A stretch of 64,000 nt of DNA, taken from the NCBI GenBank assembly GCA_016212515.1, contig JACRFZ010000031.1, forward strand, positions 1 through 64,000, in the 5' to 3' direction. This stretch comes from Candidatus Melainabacteria bacterium (GTDB taxonomy: Bacteria; Cyanobacteriota; Vampirovibrionia; Obscuribacterales; Obscuribacteraceae). Both the position numbers and the translations under genes were made by a program. Within the stretch, counting starts at the first letter, position 1. Each line of letters opens with the position of its first letter. Below are positions 31,917 to 40,163 of this stretch, one piece after another. The notes under the pieces were generated by a model, which saw only the letters and a list, made by a program, of their open reading frames with translations, had not been told where the DNA came from and did no database searches.

Positions 31917-33985
31917 TTCATTTTGTACCAGCCTTTGCGCAGGGCTTTGACAATGATGTGGGTGCGGTCCGTTATATAGTAGGCTTCGTCTTCGTGATAG
32001 CCCTGCCTTCTGGTAATGACCAGGGAGCGGTTTAGCTTGCGGCATTCCTCTCTAATTACTTGTAGGAGCACATGCTTGATGCGTTTCATGGTGCCGGCAA
32101 AGGGTTTTACTACGCCCTGAGAGAAGAGGGCAATAGCCAGGTCGATTTTGTCTTTCTTGAAGCTCTGGAAAGCTTCTCTTTGCTCTGCCGGGAGAGCCGC
32201 TGCCAGTTCGTGTAAGGTGCGTTCTACTTCCGCCTTGCAGTCGCTTAATTCGTCCAGGAGAATTAAAGGCACTCGTCCTTTCTGGAAGAGCTGAGCGAGA
32301 CCACGATTGTCCTTGAGGCAAAGGAGAAGATCGCAGTCTTTCTCGCCTGACTCCAGGGTGGCTTTTGCTTTCTCCATCTTTTCCAGGCGTGCTTCCAGTC
32401 TGGTGGCTCTTTCATGAAGGTGCGAGGAGTCCAGGCTGCCTTTGTATAATCTTTCGGCGCGGCAGCGTTGCGCCGGACTGAGTGGGCGATCATCACGCAT
32501 GCGTAAGACTGCCAGCAGGAAGATTGGTTCCGGAGCATAGCCAACCGATTCGCTGTATAACTCCATCAGTTGTTTTAGTTCTCTGGAATGCTGACCGTAG
32601 GTGATATCCAGGGAATCACAGATGAGGCGAATGGTTTGCACATCCTGTTCCATGTGCAAGACTTCGTGTAGGAGGGTGGACATCAGGGCTTCCGAAAGGG
32701 GCTCGTTCGTCAGCAAGAGATCTCTGGCAACGGCAATGCGACCGGTTCCTACCAGGTAGCAGGCGGTCATATGATTGTTCTCGGTAAAGTCGACAATGGC
32801 GGCTGGAATGTCGAGGGCGGCGCAGATGCGATTCACCAGTTTTTGCAAGCTGCCGCAGCGTTTTTGTGAAAGCGCCTGGCACTGTCTCTCTACCTGGGCT
32901 AATTGATCTTTGAGGGTGGCAAGCAGGCTGTGTTCCATGTGCTCGCCGGCGTACTTGATGCCCAGTCTCAGTCTTTCCAACTCCGAAAGACAAGTCTGCA
33001 CCTCCTCTTCATCGTCTTCGCCGTCCATCCACTGGAAGGCTGCCGCCATGTTGGCCAGGTAGAAGTTCAAGTTCAGGTTGAGCATGGGGAAAGGTTCCAA
33101 CCAGGGCGGATTTTTCCCTTCCGGGCTACTCCAATAGTGCATCAGCTTCTGGGTGGCAAAGAGCGAAACATCATCGCAACTGTCTTCGGCGGCGTAGACC
33201 AGAAGACGCTCTCTTTGATCCGGTGGGAAGTTTTCGGCCAGGGCGACGGCGCGCATCTTGATGTTGCTGGAGACTAGAGACGGTGTGTGTGCATAGCGCA
33301 GATCGAGGGGCTCGGGGTCGCCGAGTAAATTGCCGAGCAGTTTGTACTGCTTGACCTCATCGCTTGCCAGGGCCTTCCAGATTGAGGCGAAGTGGGTTTC
33401 ACTCAAGTTCGTGCCGAAATGAGCGTCCATCTCGCAGGACAGTACCAGTAAGTCTTCCGCCGAGGACAGCCCGTTCAGGGCCATGTATTGCCAGTGTTCT
33501 TGCTCCATGCGACTGAGGAAAATCTTTCTGGCTTCGCCGTCGTCCACTCGGTAGAAGAAGGCCTGCAATGCCTTGCTGGCAGAGACAGAATAGCCGTGGG
33601 CCAGACGATAGAGGCAGTCGGCCTGGACGGCATAGGGCTGCGGATTGGCTTTGTACTCTTCCGCTTCGAAATCGGCCAGACCCACTACGGCAATAGCGGC
33701 CAGTTCCTCATCGGCTAGATTGGCGGCGATAGTCGCCACTTCGCTGTAGCGTTTCTGGCGCAATAGCAGTCTGATCTGAATGCGGCGGTTCTGGGTCTCG
33801 CGCTCTTGCTTTGCCTGTTCGCTCAGTCTGCGCTCTTCATCCGTTGGTTTGCGTCCCACGCCAAGTACGTTCCAGGGCTTGGTTTTCCAGCTCTGGGTAG
33901 CACCGCTGATTGAATCCGTAAGGCTGGTAGCCAGGTTTTGAATCAGCCCATGTATTTTCGGTTGTCCAGGTGGAATGTCGGACAT
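31913..33985 (-). CDS. Large protein with an HEVLH (gluzincin-like) motif
   Basis: About 690 residues from the ATG at 33985; the frame opens 30 codons further up without support. No signal peptide. Helical repeats fill the first 330 residues. Residues 400-460 read like the core of a minimal zinc peptidase: an IAVARDLLLTNEPLS segment before LLHEVLHMEQD, with HEVLH at 440-444, followed by a helix carrying Glu (ELYSESVGYAPEP) that could be the third zinc ligand. The C-terminal 200 residues are charged and helical. Either a cytosolic zinc peptidase or an inactive relative; the third ligand is a guess. Confidence 0.65.
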   Translation of the reverse strand: MSDIPPGQPKIHGLIQNLATSLTDSISGATQSWKTKPWNVLGVGRKPTDEERRLSEQAKQERETQNRRIQIRLLLRQKRYSEVATIAANLADEELAAIAVVGLADFEAEEYKANPQPYAVQADCLYRLAHGYSVSASKALQAFFYRVDDGEARKIFLSRMEQEHWQYMALNGLSSAEDLLVLSCEMDAHFGTNLSETHFASIWKALASDEVKQYKLLGNLLGDPEPLDLRYAHTPSLVSSNIKMRAVALAENFPPDQRERLLVYAAEDSCDDVSLFATQKLMHYWSSPEGKNPPWLEPFPMLNLNLNFYLANMAAAFQWMDGEDDEEEVQTCLSELERLRLGIKYAGEHMEHSLLATLKDQLAQVERQCQALSQKRCGSLQKLVNRICAALDIPAAIVDFTENNHMTACYLVGTGRIAVARDLLLTNEPLSEALMSTLLHEVLHMEQDVQTIRLICDSLDITYGQHSRELKQLMELYSESVGYAPEPIFLLAVLRMRDDRPLSPAQRCRAERLYKGSLDSSHLHERATRLEARLEKMEKAKATLESGEKDCDLLLCLKDNRGLAQLFQKGRVPLILLDELSDCKAEVERTLHELAAALPAEQREAFQSFKKDKIDLAIALFSQGVVKPFAGTMKRIKHVLLQVIREECRKLNRSLVITRRQGYHEDEAYYITDRTHIIVKALRKGWYKMN

Positions 33986-34218
33986 TAGGTATTCGCTCTT
34001 TTGCCTGGTCGATTGGCGACCAGTAGAGCGAGAATAAGGCCGGCAGCCTTTCTGGAAAAGGGGGAAAGTACGCATGAAGACGGCGCCGCTTGGGGCTGAG
34101 GGCGCTGTATAATGGCTTTAGCCTTGCCGCTGCTGTCGATGCCAGGGCCCAAACGGAGTCAATTTACAACCATCTGCCGCGCGCCACTCGGGAGCGGCAC
34201 TTCCACAAGGGCTTTGCT

Positions 34219-35148
34219 GTGAGAGCTTTGCTGCTTCTGCCGCTGTTTCTTTTGCCCCTGTCGCCTTTTTGGGGGTTGCTGCCCATTCCTGATGCTCTGG
34301 GCAAGCCGCCTGCCGGAGTCCGCCTGGAAGATTGGACAAGTAAGCATTTTTTGCAGGATCCGGCCGACATCACCCATGATCCGGTCTTTAAGCAAATTCA
34401 GCGTTTTCGCAAGGCACGGAGAATCGATCAAGCGCTTACTTACACCGATGGACTGGTGAAGCGCCACCCGACCAGCGGTAATTGCCTGCGGCACCGGGCC
34501 TATGTGTATGCCTTGCTGACGGAAGACGATAAAGCCATGAAAGATCTGGCTGCCGCCTGTCAGGATAAGGAGCTGACGGGCGATGACTGGTATGCCATTG
34601 GCCGGCTCTATTCCAAACTGGACGCAGACAAGGAAGCCTTGAATGCTTTCGGGCAGGCCGTCAGGCTCTCAAGCAATCCCTACAATGCCCTGCGCATGAA
34701 AGCCAAGGAGGAGTTGAAGCTGAATTTGTTGGAAGCGGCTGAAAAGGATTTGAGCCGCTGTGTGGAACTGAAAGGGGGATCCACTCGCAATCTCATTGAT
34801 CTGGCTAAAGTACATTCCCTGCTCAAGAAGCATACGCTCGTCATTGAAGACGTGAAGAAAGCGGAGAAGACCGGTCACCTCAATGAGCGTGAGGAGGTGA
34901 AGGCGATGCGTATGCGCGCCGACGCCTTTGTGGCTTTGAAAAAGTGGCAGGAGGCTCTGAAAGACTTGAACAGGGGGCTGACCATTGCTCCCCTCAGCCG
35001 TGATCTTTATGCCAGACGCCTGAAAATCTATGAACTTACGGGCAATAAGACCGCAGCGGCAAAGGAAAGCGCTCTCCTGGTCAAACTGGATGGTAGTTTG
35101 AAATCAGCTCCGGGAGTGGATGAGGATCGGCCCGGTGAGGCGGATTGA
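34219..35148 (+). CDS. Exported TPR protein
   Basis: About 309 residues from the GTG at 34219, which has AAGGG seven bases before and begins a clear signal peptide (RALLLLPLFLLPLSPFWG); the frame is open from 34090 but the upstream part looks non-coding. The mature part is a TPR solenoid of about six repeats (LRHRAYVYALLTEDDKAMKD, WYAIGRLYSKLDADKEALNA, RADAFVALKKWQEALKDLNR). No catalytic motif. Divergent from the HEVLH gene and convergent with a thioredoxin-like gene. Confidence 0.75.
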   Translation: MRALLLLPLFLLPLSPFWGLLPIPDALGKPPAGVRLEDWTSKHFLQDPADITHDPVFKQIQRFRKARRIDQALTYTDGLVKRHPTSGNCLRHRAYVYALLTEDDKAMKDLAAACQDKELTGDDWYAIGRLYSKLDADKEALNAFGQAVRLSSNPYNALRMKAKEELKLNLLEAAEKDLSRCVELKGGSTRNLIDLAKVHSLLKKHTLVIEDVKKAEKTGHLNEREEVKAMRMRADAFVALKKWQEALKDLNRGLTIAPLSRDLYARRLKIYELTGNKTAAAKESALLVKLDGSLKSAPGVDEDRPGEAD

Positions 35149-35176
35149 GACGAATTGGTCGCCTTCTCTTTGAGGG

Positions 35177-36415
35177 TCAGTGCCGGGTTACGCTTTTGCC
35201 TTTGACCGCGGCTGGTTGAAGGCGGTTGGTTGCCTCCGGTTTTGCTCTGGCGGCAGCGGCATTGCTCTCCGCCGCCTTTCTCGCCAGGCGCATACCCTGC
35301 GCCATGTTGTCCAGGGCTTCATGCATGGTCTTGGTGTCATCCAGGCGGATGCATTCGTCTTTGATGGCTTGCGCTTGCTCTTCTTTGCCGGCCCCGACAT
35401 AGGCTCCGTAAAGCATGAGGACCATGCTCGGGAAAGGGTCGAAGTCTTTGGATACTTCGGTGTGCGGCGCCGGTTTTTTCATGGCTTCCGCTTGCTTGTA
35501 ATACTCGTTGACTTGCTTGATGGGGTCACCATAAAGATATTTGGCGGCGTCGGACCAGCGGCTGGCCGAATACAGCACTTGCACCAGTTGATTGCTCAGG
35601 CGCGCAATTAAAGGGCGTGCTTCCGGCTTGTCTTTTACCTGGTCGAACCACTGCAGGGTAAGTGCGTTTTCATCAAGAATGCCGTTCAGGATAACTACAT
35701 CCAGCCTGGTGTCCGCCGCTTCGGCGCTCTTCCGTAAATCCACAAGACGGGCTCTAGTGGGCGGGTGGCTTTTGACAAGTTGCTTCAACTCATGGGCTAT
35801 CAGTCCGGTGCGCAGCTCGGAAAGAACTTTATTGCCGCCTGCCGTCTGTTGCCAGAGCCGTATGTATTCATCAAGAGCTTCGTCATACTGACCGGCTGTC
35901 TGGAACTGCCTGGCTTTACCAAGTCCTTCAAAAACGGCATTGTCGCTGCCGTCCATGGTTTCCTTCTCCAGCTCCTCTTTTGACTTACCGCTTTTGGCCC
36001 CTTCCAGCCAGCGGAGTAGCTCCGCCGGACTCTGGTAGCCCACCTTGCGTCCGAATTCTCCAGCGCCTTTTGCCGGAATGAAGAGGATCAGGGTGGGCAT
36101 GGCTTCCACTTTCAAGGCCTGGGTATCACTGCTGTTTTGATCGACGTCTATTTGCACGGCAACAGCATTTTGCTTAATCCAGTCTTTGACGTCCTGGTCT
36201 TCCCAGGTGGTTTTTTCCATCTTCTGGCAGGGAGGGCACCAGCCGGCCGTGAAATCCAGAAGCAGAAGCTTTTCACCCTGGCCTGCCTGTTCTTTAGCTT
36301 GAGAGAGGGAAAGCCTGGAGAATACATCAGAGGCCTCGGCTGCACTTGCGCTTTCGCAAAGGCAGGTCAGAACCACGGCCAGTATCGCCCTTTCTTGCCG
36401 CCACTTTGTCTTCAT
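35177..36415 (-). CDS. Exported thioredoxin-like protein with CPPC active site
   Basis: 412 residues: signal peptide (residues 1-25), then a thioredoxin domain with DFTAGWCPPCQKMEKTTW (Cys60 and Cys63) and the cis-Pro region EAMPTLILF. CPPC is the type seen in DsbD-gamma and thiol:disulfide reductases rather than classical thioredoxin. After residue 150 comes a helical, TPR-like region of about 230 residues and a low-complexity Ala tail. Its ATG overlaps the stop of the upstream DUF4286 gene by four bases (ATGA). Confidence 0.83.
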   Translation of the reverse strand: MKTKWRQERAILAVVLTCLCESASAAEASDVFSRLSLSQAKEQAGQGEKLLLLDFTAGWCPPCQKMEKTTWEDQDVKDWIKQNAVAVQIDVDQNSSDTQALKVEAMPTLILFIPAKGAGEFGRKVGYQSPAELLRWLEGAKSGKSKEELEKETMDGSDNAVFEGLGKARQFQTAGQYDEALDEYIRLWQQTAGGNKVLSELRTGLIAHELKQLVKSHPPTRARLVDLRKSAEAADTRLDVVILNGILDENALTLQWFDQVKDKPEARPLIARLSNQLVQVLYSASRWSDAAKYLYGDPIKQVNEYYKQAEAMKKPAPHTEVSKDFDPFPSMVLMLYGAYVGAGKEEQAQAIKDECIRLDDTKTMHEALDNMAQGMRLARKAAESNAAAARAKPEATNRLQPAAVKGKSVTRH

Positions 36416-36747
36416 GTGTTTACCTCGCCTGCACCGGCCAGGGGATAGAGAACACGCCTTTCTGCCTTGAAGTGCTCTGCGCCGAAAAGGTCGAGGGCTT
36501 CCTGGCGCATCGCTTTCGCCTGGTTATTGAGGTACTGGTCGAGGCTCTCCTGATCTTTTAGAAAATACTGAATTGTCCAGAGCGTTTTATTTGGATCTTT
36601 GCCTTCGAATTGCGGTTCACGGAAGAACCAGTAGGCATTCATAAAACCCGGCATAGTCATCATTTTTTCAATATGGGCGGGCAGCCAGCCGGCATATTTG
36701 AATTTGATGCTTTCATCTACTTCCAGATTTACTTCGTAAATAATCAT
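36412..36747 (-). CDS. DUF4286 protein (ferredoxin-like ABM fold)
   Basis: 111 residues. The start MIIYEVNLEVDESI, the centre WLPAHIEKMMTMPGFMNAYWF and the later TIQYFLKDQESLDQYL fit DUF4286, small dimeric alpha+beta barrels related to antibiotic-biosynthesis monooxygenases. Function is unknown for the family. Four-base overlap with the thioredoxin-like gene downstream indicates translational coupling. Confidence 0.8.
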   Translation of the reverse strand: MIIYEVNLEVDESIKFKYAGWLPAHIEKMMTMPGFMNAYWFFREPQFEGKDPNKTLWTIQYFLKDQESLDQYLNNQAKAMRQEALDLFGAEHFKAERRVLYPLAGAGEVNT

Positions 36748-36899
36748 GCTTTGCCTGACCTTGCTCGCTTTCTATTTCACGGAAATTTTATGTGACAGGC
36801 ATTATAACTGATGCAGATTACTACCAGTGGTACCGGCGCGAGACCGGTCTAAAGTCTTCACCAATACTCGGACTTGAAGTCCGGAGGATGGATTTTCTT

Positions 36900-37415
36900 A
36901 TGGGCAAAATTTTCTTCGGACGGGTCGGCTCTAGCAGCAGCGTGCTTACATTTTGCTATGTCCTGGCGGTGCTATTCTTGCTGGCAATATCAGCTCAAAA
37001 TGCCGGCGCTCAGGGCTTTTACAATGGCGGCGCCCGGCGCCTGCCGCCTGTCAATATGGATAGTTTTGTGCAACAAGCGGGTGGTGCCGCAGAAGCCATT
37101 TATGGTGATGAAGGGGTGGGTGGGCGTGAAAAGAACGGTGCTTCGCTGCCGCCTTATGACGGCTTCAGTGCCTCCCACCGCATCGATGCCGGTATCTTCG
37201 GTGCCCGTGATGCCGGTTTGACTACCGGACACGGCAGCAATATGCCCTCCGCCTGGGGGGCTGATGAGTACCTGGCGGGCGAGTGGGCCAGCACCGGTTC
37301 GGGGCATTTTGAAGAGTATCAGAGTCCGGAACTGCAGAGCTACGAGAACAGTCAACGGCTGGGCGCCGGTTCGGCTTCAGCGGGCGATATGAGCAAGTAC
37401 ACCGGCTTCCCCTAG
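36900..37415 (+). CDS. Small exported protein of unknown function
   Basis: About 171 residues from the ATG at 36900 (GGAGG twelve bases before; an ATG at 36888 is directly against the GGAGG and the frame is open from 36792). N-terminal export segment LTFCYVLAVLFLLAISAQNAG, then a Gly/Ser-rich, low-structure mature part with Tyr-rich patches. No motif recognised. Alone, between two minus-strand genes. Confidence 0.55.
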   Translation: MGKIFFGRVGSSSSVLTFCYVLAVLFLLAISAQNAGAQGFYNGGARRLPPVNMDSFVQQAGGAAEAIYGDEGVGGREKNGASLPPYDGFSASHRIDAGIFGARDAGLTTGHGSNMPSAWGADEYLAGEWASTGSGHFEEYQSPELQSYENSQRLGAGSASAGDMSKYTGFP

Positions 37416-37431
37416 GGTCGCAGCGCTCCGG

Positions 37432-38577
37432 TTATTGCACTTTGCCTCTGGCCAGGATGGGCACCGCCTCTATCTCCCGCCCTGGTTCGGTCAGATAGAG
37501 TGTGTCATAGAGATTGAGAGTGGTATCACAGTGGCTGGGAATCAAGAGCAGTCTGTCTCCCGGCTTCAGGTCGGGAAGGGTGCCGTCCTGACCGGCCTTT
37601 AATATGCCGTGCTCGTCGCCGCCGGGAGTGTAGGTGAGGTTGTGGAGGGTCCGTGCGACGGTGTTGCCTTGCTCTGGTAACTGTTTGAAGGGTCTGGCAA
37701 AGCCCATATCGGTACTGAGGCTTTTCAGACCGGCGTCCACCACGATTCTGTCTCGGTAGACTCCTAAGACTGTCGTCAAGACGGTGAGGGCAATCTCGTA
37801 AGTACCGGCAAGAGCGTCTGTATATGCCGTGTCCATCAAGGCAAAACTACCCGGTTGCACTTCCGTGACACCATCAGTAGCGGCGCAGGTAAGGAAGGTG
37901 CCGGTACCGCCGGTAGTGACGATGGACGGCGCCAGACCGTTTTCTGTCAGGAGCTTTGTGGTGGCGGTCAATTTTTCCATGGCTTCCCGGCAGAGTCTCT
38001 CACGCTCGCTTGTGGGGCAGAGATGTTGCAGGTGCCCTTCATAGCCTTGCAGCCCGACCAGTTTCAGCTCCGGCATTTGAGAAATGAATTGGGCCAGGTG
38101 CAGTGCTTCTTCTCCCGGCTCTACTCCGGTGCGGTTCTGTCCTACATTGATCTCAACCAACACCTTTAAAGGCTGGGGCAGCGCGGCTTCCTTGCAGGCG
38201 CCAGCCAGATTTTCCACCAGGGTGCGGCTGTCCACCACTACTTTCAGTTCAGGGCAGAGAGCTGCAAGTTTCATGAGTCTGCCGGTTTTGTTCTTGCCGA
38301 TTACTTCGGTTGTTATCAATATGTCTGTGATTCCGGCGGCAACCATTACTTCCGCTTCCGAAGTTTTGGCAACGCAGATGCCTTCTATGGTTTCGCCTCC
38401 CTCAGCCAGGAAGAGTCTGGCCAGCGCCGGCGCTTTTACGCCTTTGCAGTGAGGGCGAAGCTTGACCCCGGTGCTTTTTTCGCGCAGCAGGTGCAAGAGT
38501 TTTCTGGTATTGGCTTTGAGCTTTTGCCTGTCCAGAAGCAGGGATGGCGTATCTAGGCAGTCCAGGGCATTTGTCAT
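37432..38577 (-). CDS. D-threonine aldolase / D-serine dehydratase-like PLP enzyme
   Basis: 381 residues from the ATG at 38577; the upstream extension is unsupported. Fold-type III PLP enzyme: N-terminal DTPSLLLDRQKLKANTRKL, the PLP-Lys region KLRPHCKGVKAPALAR, VEINVGQNRTGVEPG, the phosphate-binding TTGGTGTF, and a C-terminal metal site PSHCDTT with the HxD spacing known from bacterial D-threonine aldolases. It cleaves D-threonine to glycine and acetaldehyde, or deaminates D-serine; the exact substrate is open. Divergent from marR-pirin and sharing the operator region, so it may be under the same repressor. Confidence 0.82.
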   Translation of the reverse strand: MTNALDCLDTPSLLLDRQKLKANTRKLLHLLREKSTGVKLRPHCKGVKAPALARLFLAEGGETIEGICVAKTSEAEVMVAAGITDILITTEVIGKNKTGRLMKLAALCPELKVVVDSRTLVENLAGACKEAALPQPLKVLVEINVGQNRTGVEPGEEALHLAQFISQMPELKLVGLQGYEGHLQHLCPTSERERLCREAMEKLTATTKLLTENGLAPSIVTTGGTGTFLTCAATDGVTEVQPGSFALMDTAYTDALAGTYEIALTVLTTVLGVYRDRIVVDAGLKSLSTDMGFARPFKQLPEQGNTVARTLHNLTYTPGGDEHGILKAGQDGTLPDLKPGDRLLLIPSHCDTTLNLYDTLYLTEPGREIEAVPILARGKVQ

Positions 38578-38655
38578 GGCAGTCTCTTTCAGGTGGCGGC
38601 GCGGCAGGCAAAAAGAATAGCAGATGGTTCGGCTGGTCTTGTCAATATGTCTTGA

Positions 38656-38684
38656 TTGCAAGTATCTTGACGTCAAGGTATACT
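38656..38684 (+). promoter_or_regulatory. Promoter of the MarR-pirin operon with embedded operator
   Basis: TTGCAA (38656-38661), 17 bases, TATACT (38679-38684). In the spacer and touching the -10 is the perfect palindrome CTTGACGTCAAG (38666-38677), extended imperfectly to TATCTTGACGTCAAGGTA (38663-38680). This is the typical size and position of a MarR operator; binding would block polymerase, so autorepression is expected. Confidence 0.7.
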
Positions 38685-38735
38685 GGTCTTACTGAGTCCA
38701 GTGCTTGCATAAATTAAGTAATAGAGATAGGCGGG

Positions 38736-39215
38736 GTGAGAGTGGTGAAAAAGGAAGAGGATGCAGTCGGGATCGCAACCGGTACCAGGTTGTGGCTTTC
38801 CCTCTTCAAAGCCAAACGCTCTCTGGAGCGCCATGCCCTGGCCAGTATCAGCAATCTCGGTATGAGTAATACCGATTTCGCCATTATGGAAGTCTTACTC
38901 CATAAGGGACCCCTGCCGGTAAACACCATCGGCAAAAAGGTGCTTCTCACAAGCGGGTCCATCACTACTGCTGTAGACCGGCTGGTGGAGCGCCTTATGG
39001 TTGAGCGAATTCCCTTATCAGATGCCCGCGATCGGCGGGTGCGCCTGGTGCGCCTCACCCGCTCCGGTACAAAACTGATAAAGGAGGCATTCAAGCAGCA
39101 CCAGAGGCATCTGCGCCGGGCTGTCTCTGCCTTGACGGAGGAGGAGCAAGATACGCTCCTCACCCTGCTTAAGAAGGTCGGCAAGGGGGCTGATGCTCTG
39201 GATATCCTGCCCTGA
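38736..39215 (+). CDS. MarR-family transcriptional regulator
   Basis: 159 residues with a GTG start (38736; further GTGs at 38742 and 38745). A MarR winged helix-turn-helix: LGMSNTDFAIMEVLLHKGPL leading into the recognition helix TSGSITTAVDRLVERLMVER, then the wing DARDRRVRLVRLT, and a C-terminal dimerisation helix. MarR proteins sense phenolics, oxidants or metabolites and usually repress their own operon. The 34-base gap to the pirin gene and the palindrome overlapping the promoter suggest control of marR-pirin and perhaps of the divergent aldolase-like gene. Confidence 0.92.
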   Translation: MRVVKKEEDAVGIATGTRLWLSLFKAKRSLERHALASISNLGMSNTDFAIMEVLLHKGPLPVNTIGKKVLLTSGSITTAVDRLVERLMVERIPLSDARDRRVRLVRLTRSGTKLIKEAFKQHQRHLRRAVSALTEEEQDTLLTLLKKVGKGADALDILP

Positions 39216-39249
39216 ACTCGTTTTACGGAAACCAAAGAGGTAATAGATT

Positions 39250-40152
39250 ATGAATGATATTGAAAGGGCTGCTGCCTATCGGTCTGTGCTGGAAGTCTGC
39301 AATTCCAGGGCGGGGAGGGAAGGGGCTGGATTTTCCATACTGAGACCTTTCCCCACAAGTAGCTTGAGTTATGTGGATCCCTTCCTGCTTCTTGATCATA
39401 TGCAGCCTATCCCTCTTAAGCCGGGTGAAGCCAAAGGCGCTCCGGATCATCCCCATCGTGGCTTTGAAACGGTTACCTATCTCCTGGAGGGAGCCATGGA
39501 GCACCGCGATTCGGCTGGCAATTATGGAAGATTGACCGCCGGTGATGTGCAGTGGATGACGGCCGGTGCCGGTGTTGTACATTCGGAGATGCCGGCTCCT
39601 GAGCTCTTGCAGCATGGCGGCGTCTTGCACGGCTTTCAAGTTTGGGTGGATCTGCCGGCTGCTTTGAAGATGAGCGCCCCCCGCTATCAGGACCTCTCTT
39701 CGGATAAGATACCTGTGGCAGTCAGTGCCGACGGTTTGACGGAAGTGAAAGTCATAGCCGGTGAAAGTCTGGGGGTCAAAGCTCCGACCAGGACCCATAC
39801 GCCGATTACTTTCTTGCATATCAAAATGGCTGCGGGAGCTGTTTTTACTCAACCGCTTGCCACCGGTCAAAACGCCCTTGTCTATATAATTTCGGGCGCC
39901 GGCCGTTTCTGTCCGGGGGCGGAGATCGTGGAAGGGACGGGCAAAATGGTGCGCTTTGCGCGTGAGGACCGCAGTTTGTATCTGGAAAACGCAGGGGCGG
40001 ATGACAGGCTCGATCTCCTGGTGCTGGCCGGCCAGCCTCTCAACCAGCCGGTGGCTCGTTATGGTCCTTTCGTCATGAACAGCGAAGCGGAAATTGAGCA
40101 GGCCCTTGTGGATTTCCGAAGTGGAAGAATGGGGCAGATCGCCGGCGGTTGA
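39250..40152 (+). CDS. Pirin-family cupin protein
   Basis: 300 residues, two cupin domains. The metal-binding pattern is intact in the first: His67 and His69 in APDHPHRGFETVTY, His111 and Glu113 in GAGVVHSEMP. Bacterial pirins bind iron; some have quercetinase activity, others act as redox-linked regulators. Length is close to the human protein (290). Located right behind the MarR gene, a common arrangement that points to a stress or aromatic-compound response. The second half contains no second set of ligands, as usual for pirins. Confidence 0.93.
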   Translation: MNDIERAAAYRSVLEVCNSRAGREGAGFSILRPFPTSSLSYVDPFLLLDHMQPIPLKPGEAKGAPDHPHRGFETVTYLLEGAMEHRDSAGNYGRLTAGDVQWMTAGAGVVHSEMPAPELLQHGGVLHGFQVWVDLPAALKMSAPRYQDLSSDKIPVAVSADGLTEVKVIAGESLGVKAPTRTHTPITFLHIKMAAGAVFTQPLATGQNALVYIISGAGRFCPGAEIVEGTGKMVRFAREDRSLYLENAGADDRLDLLVLAGQPLNQPVARYGPFVMNSEAEIEQALVDFRSGRMGQIAGG

Positions 40153-40163
40153 TTTCCGTTTGT

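Noticed and set aside
33986-34075. N-terminal extension of the HEVLH protein
   Set aside because: The first 30 codons are Arg/Ser-rich without a ribosome site and fall in the divergent promoter region.
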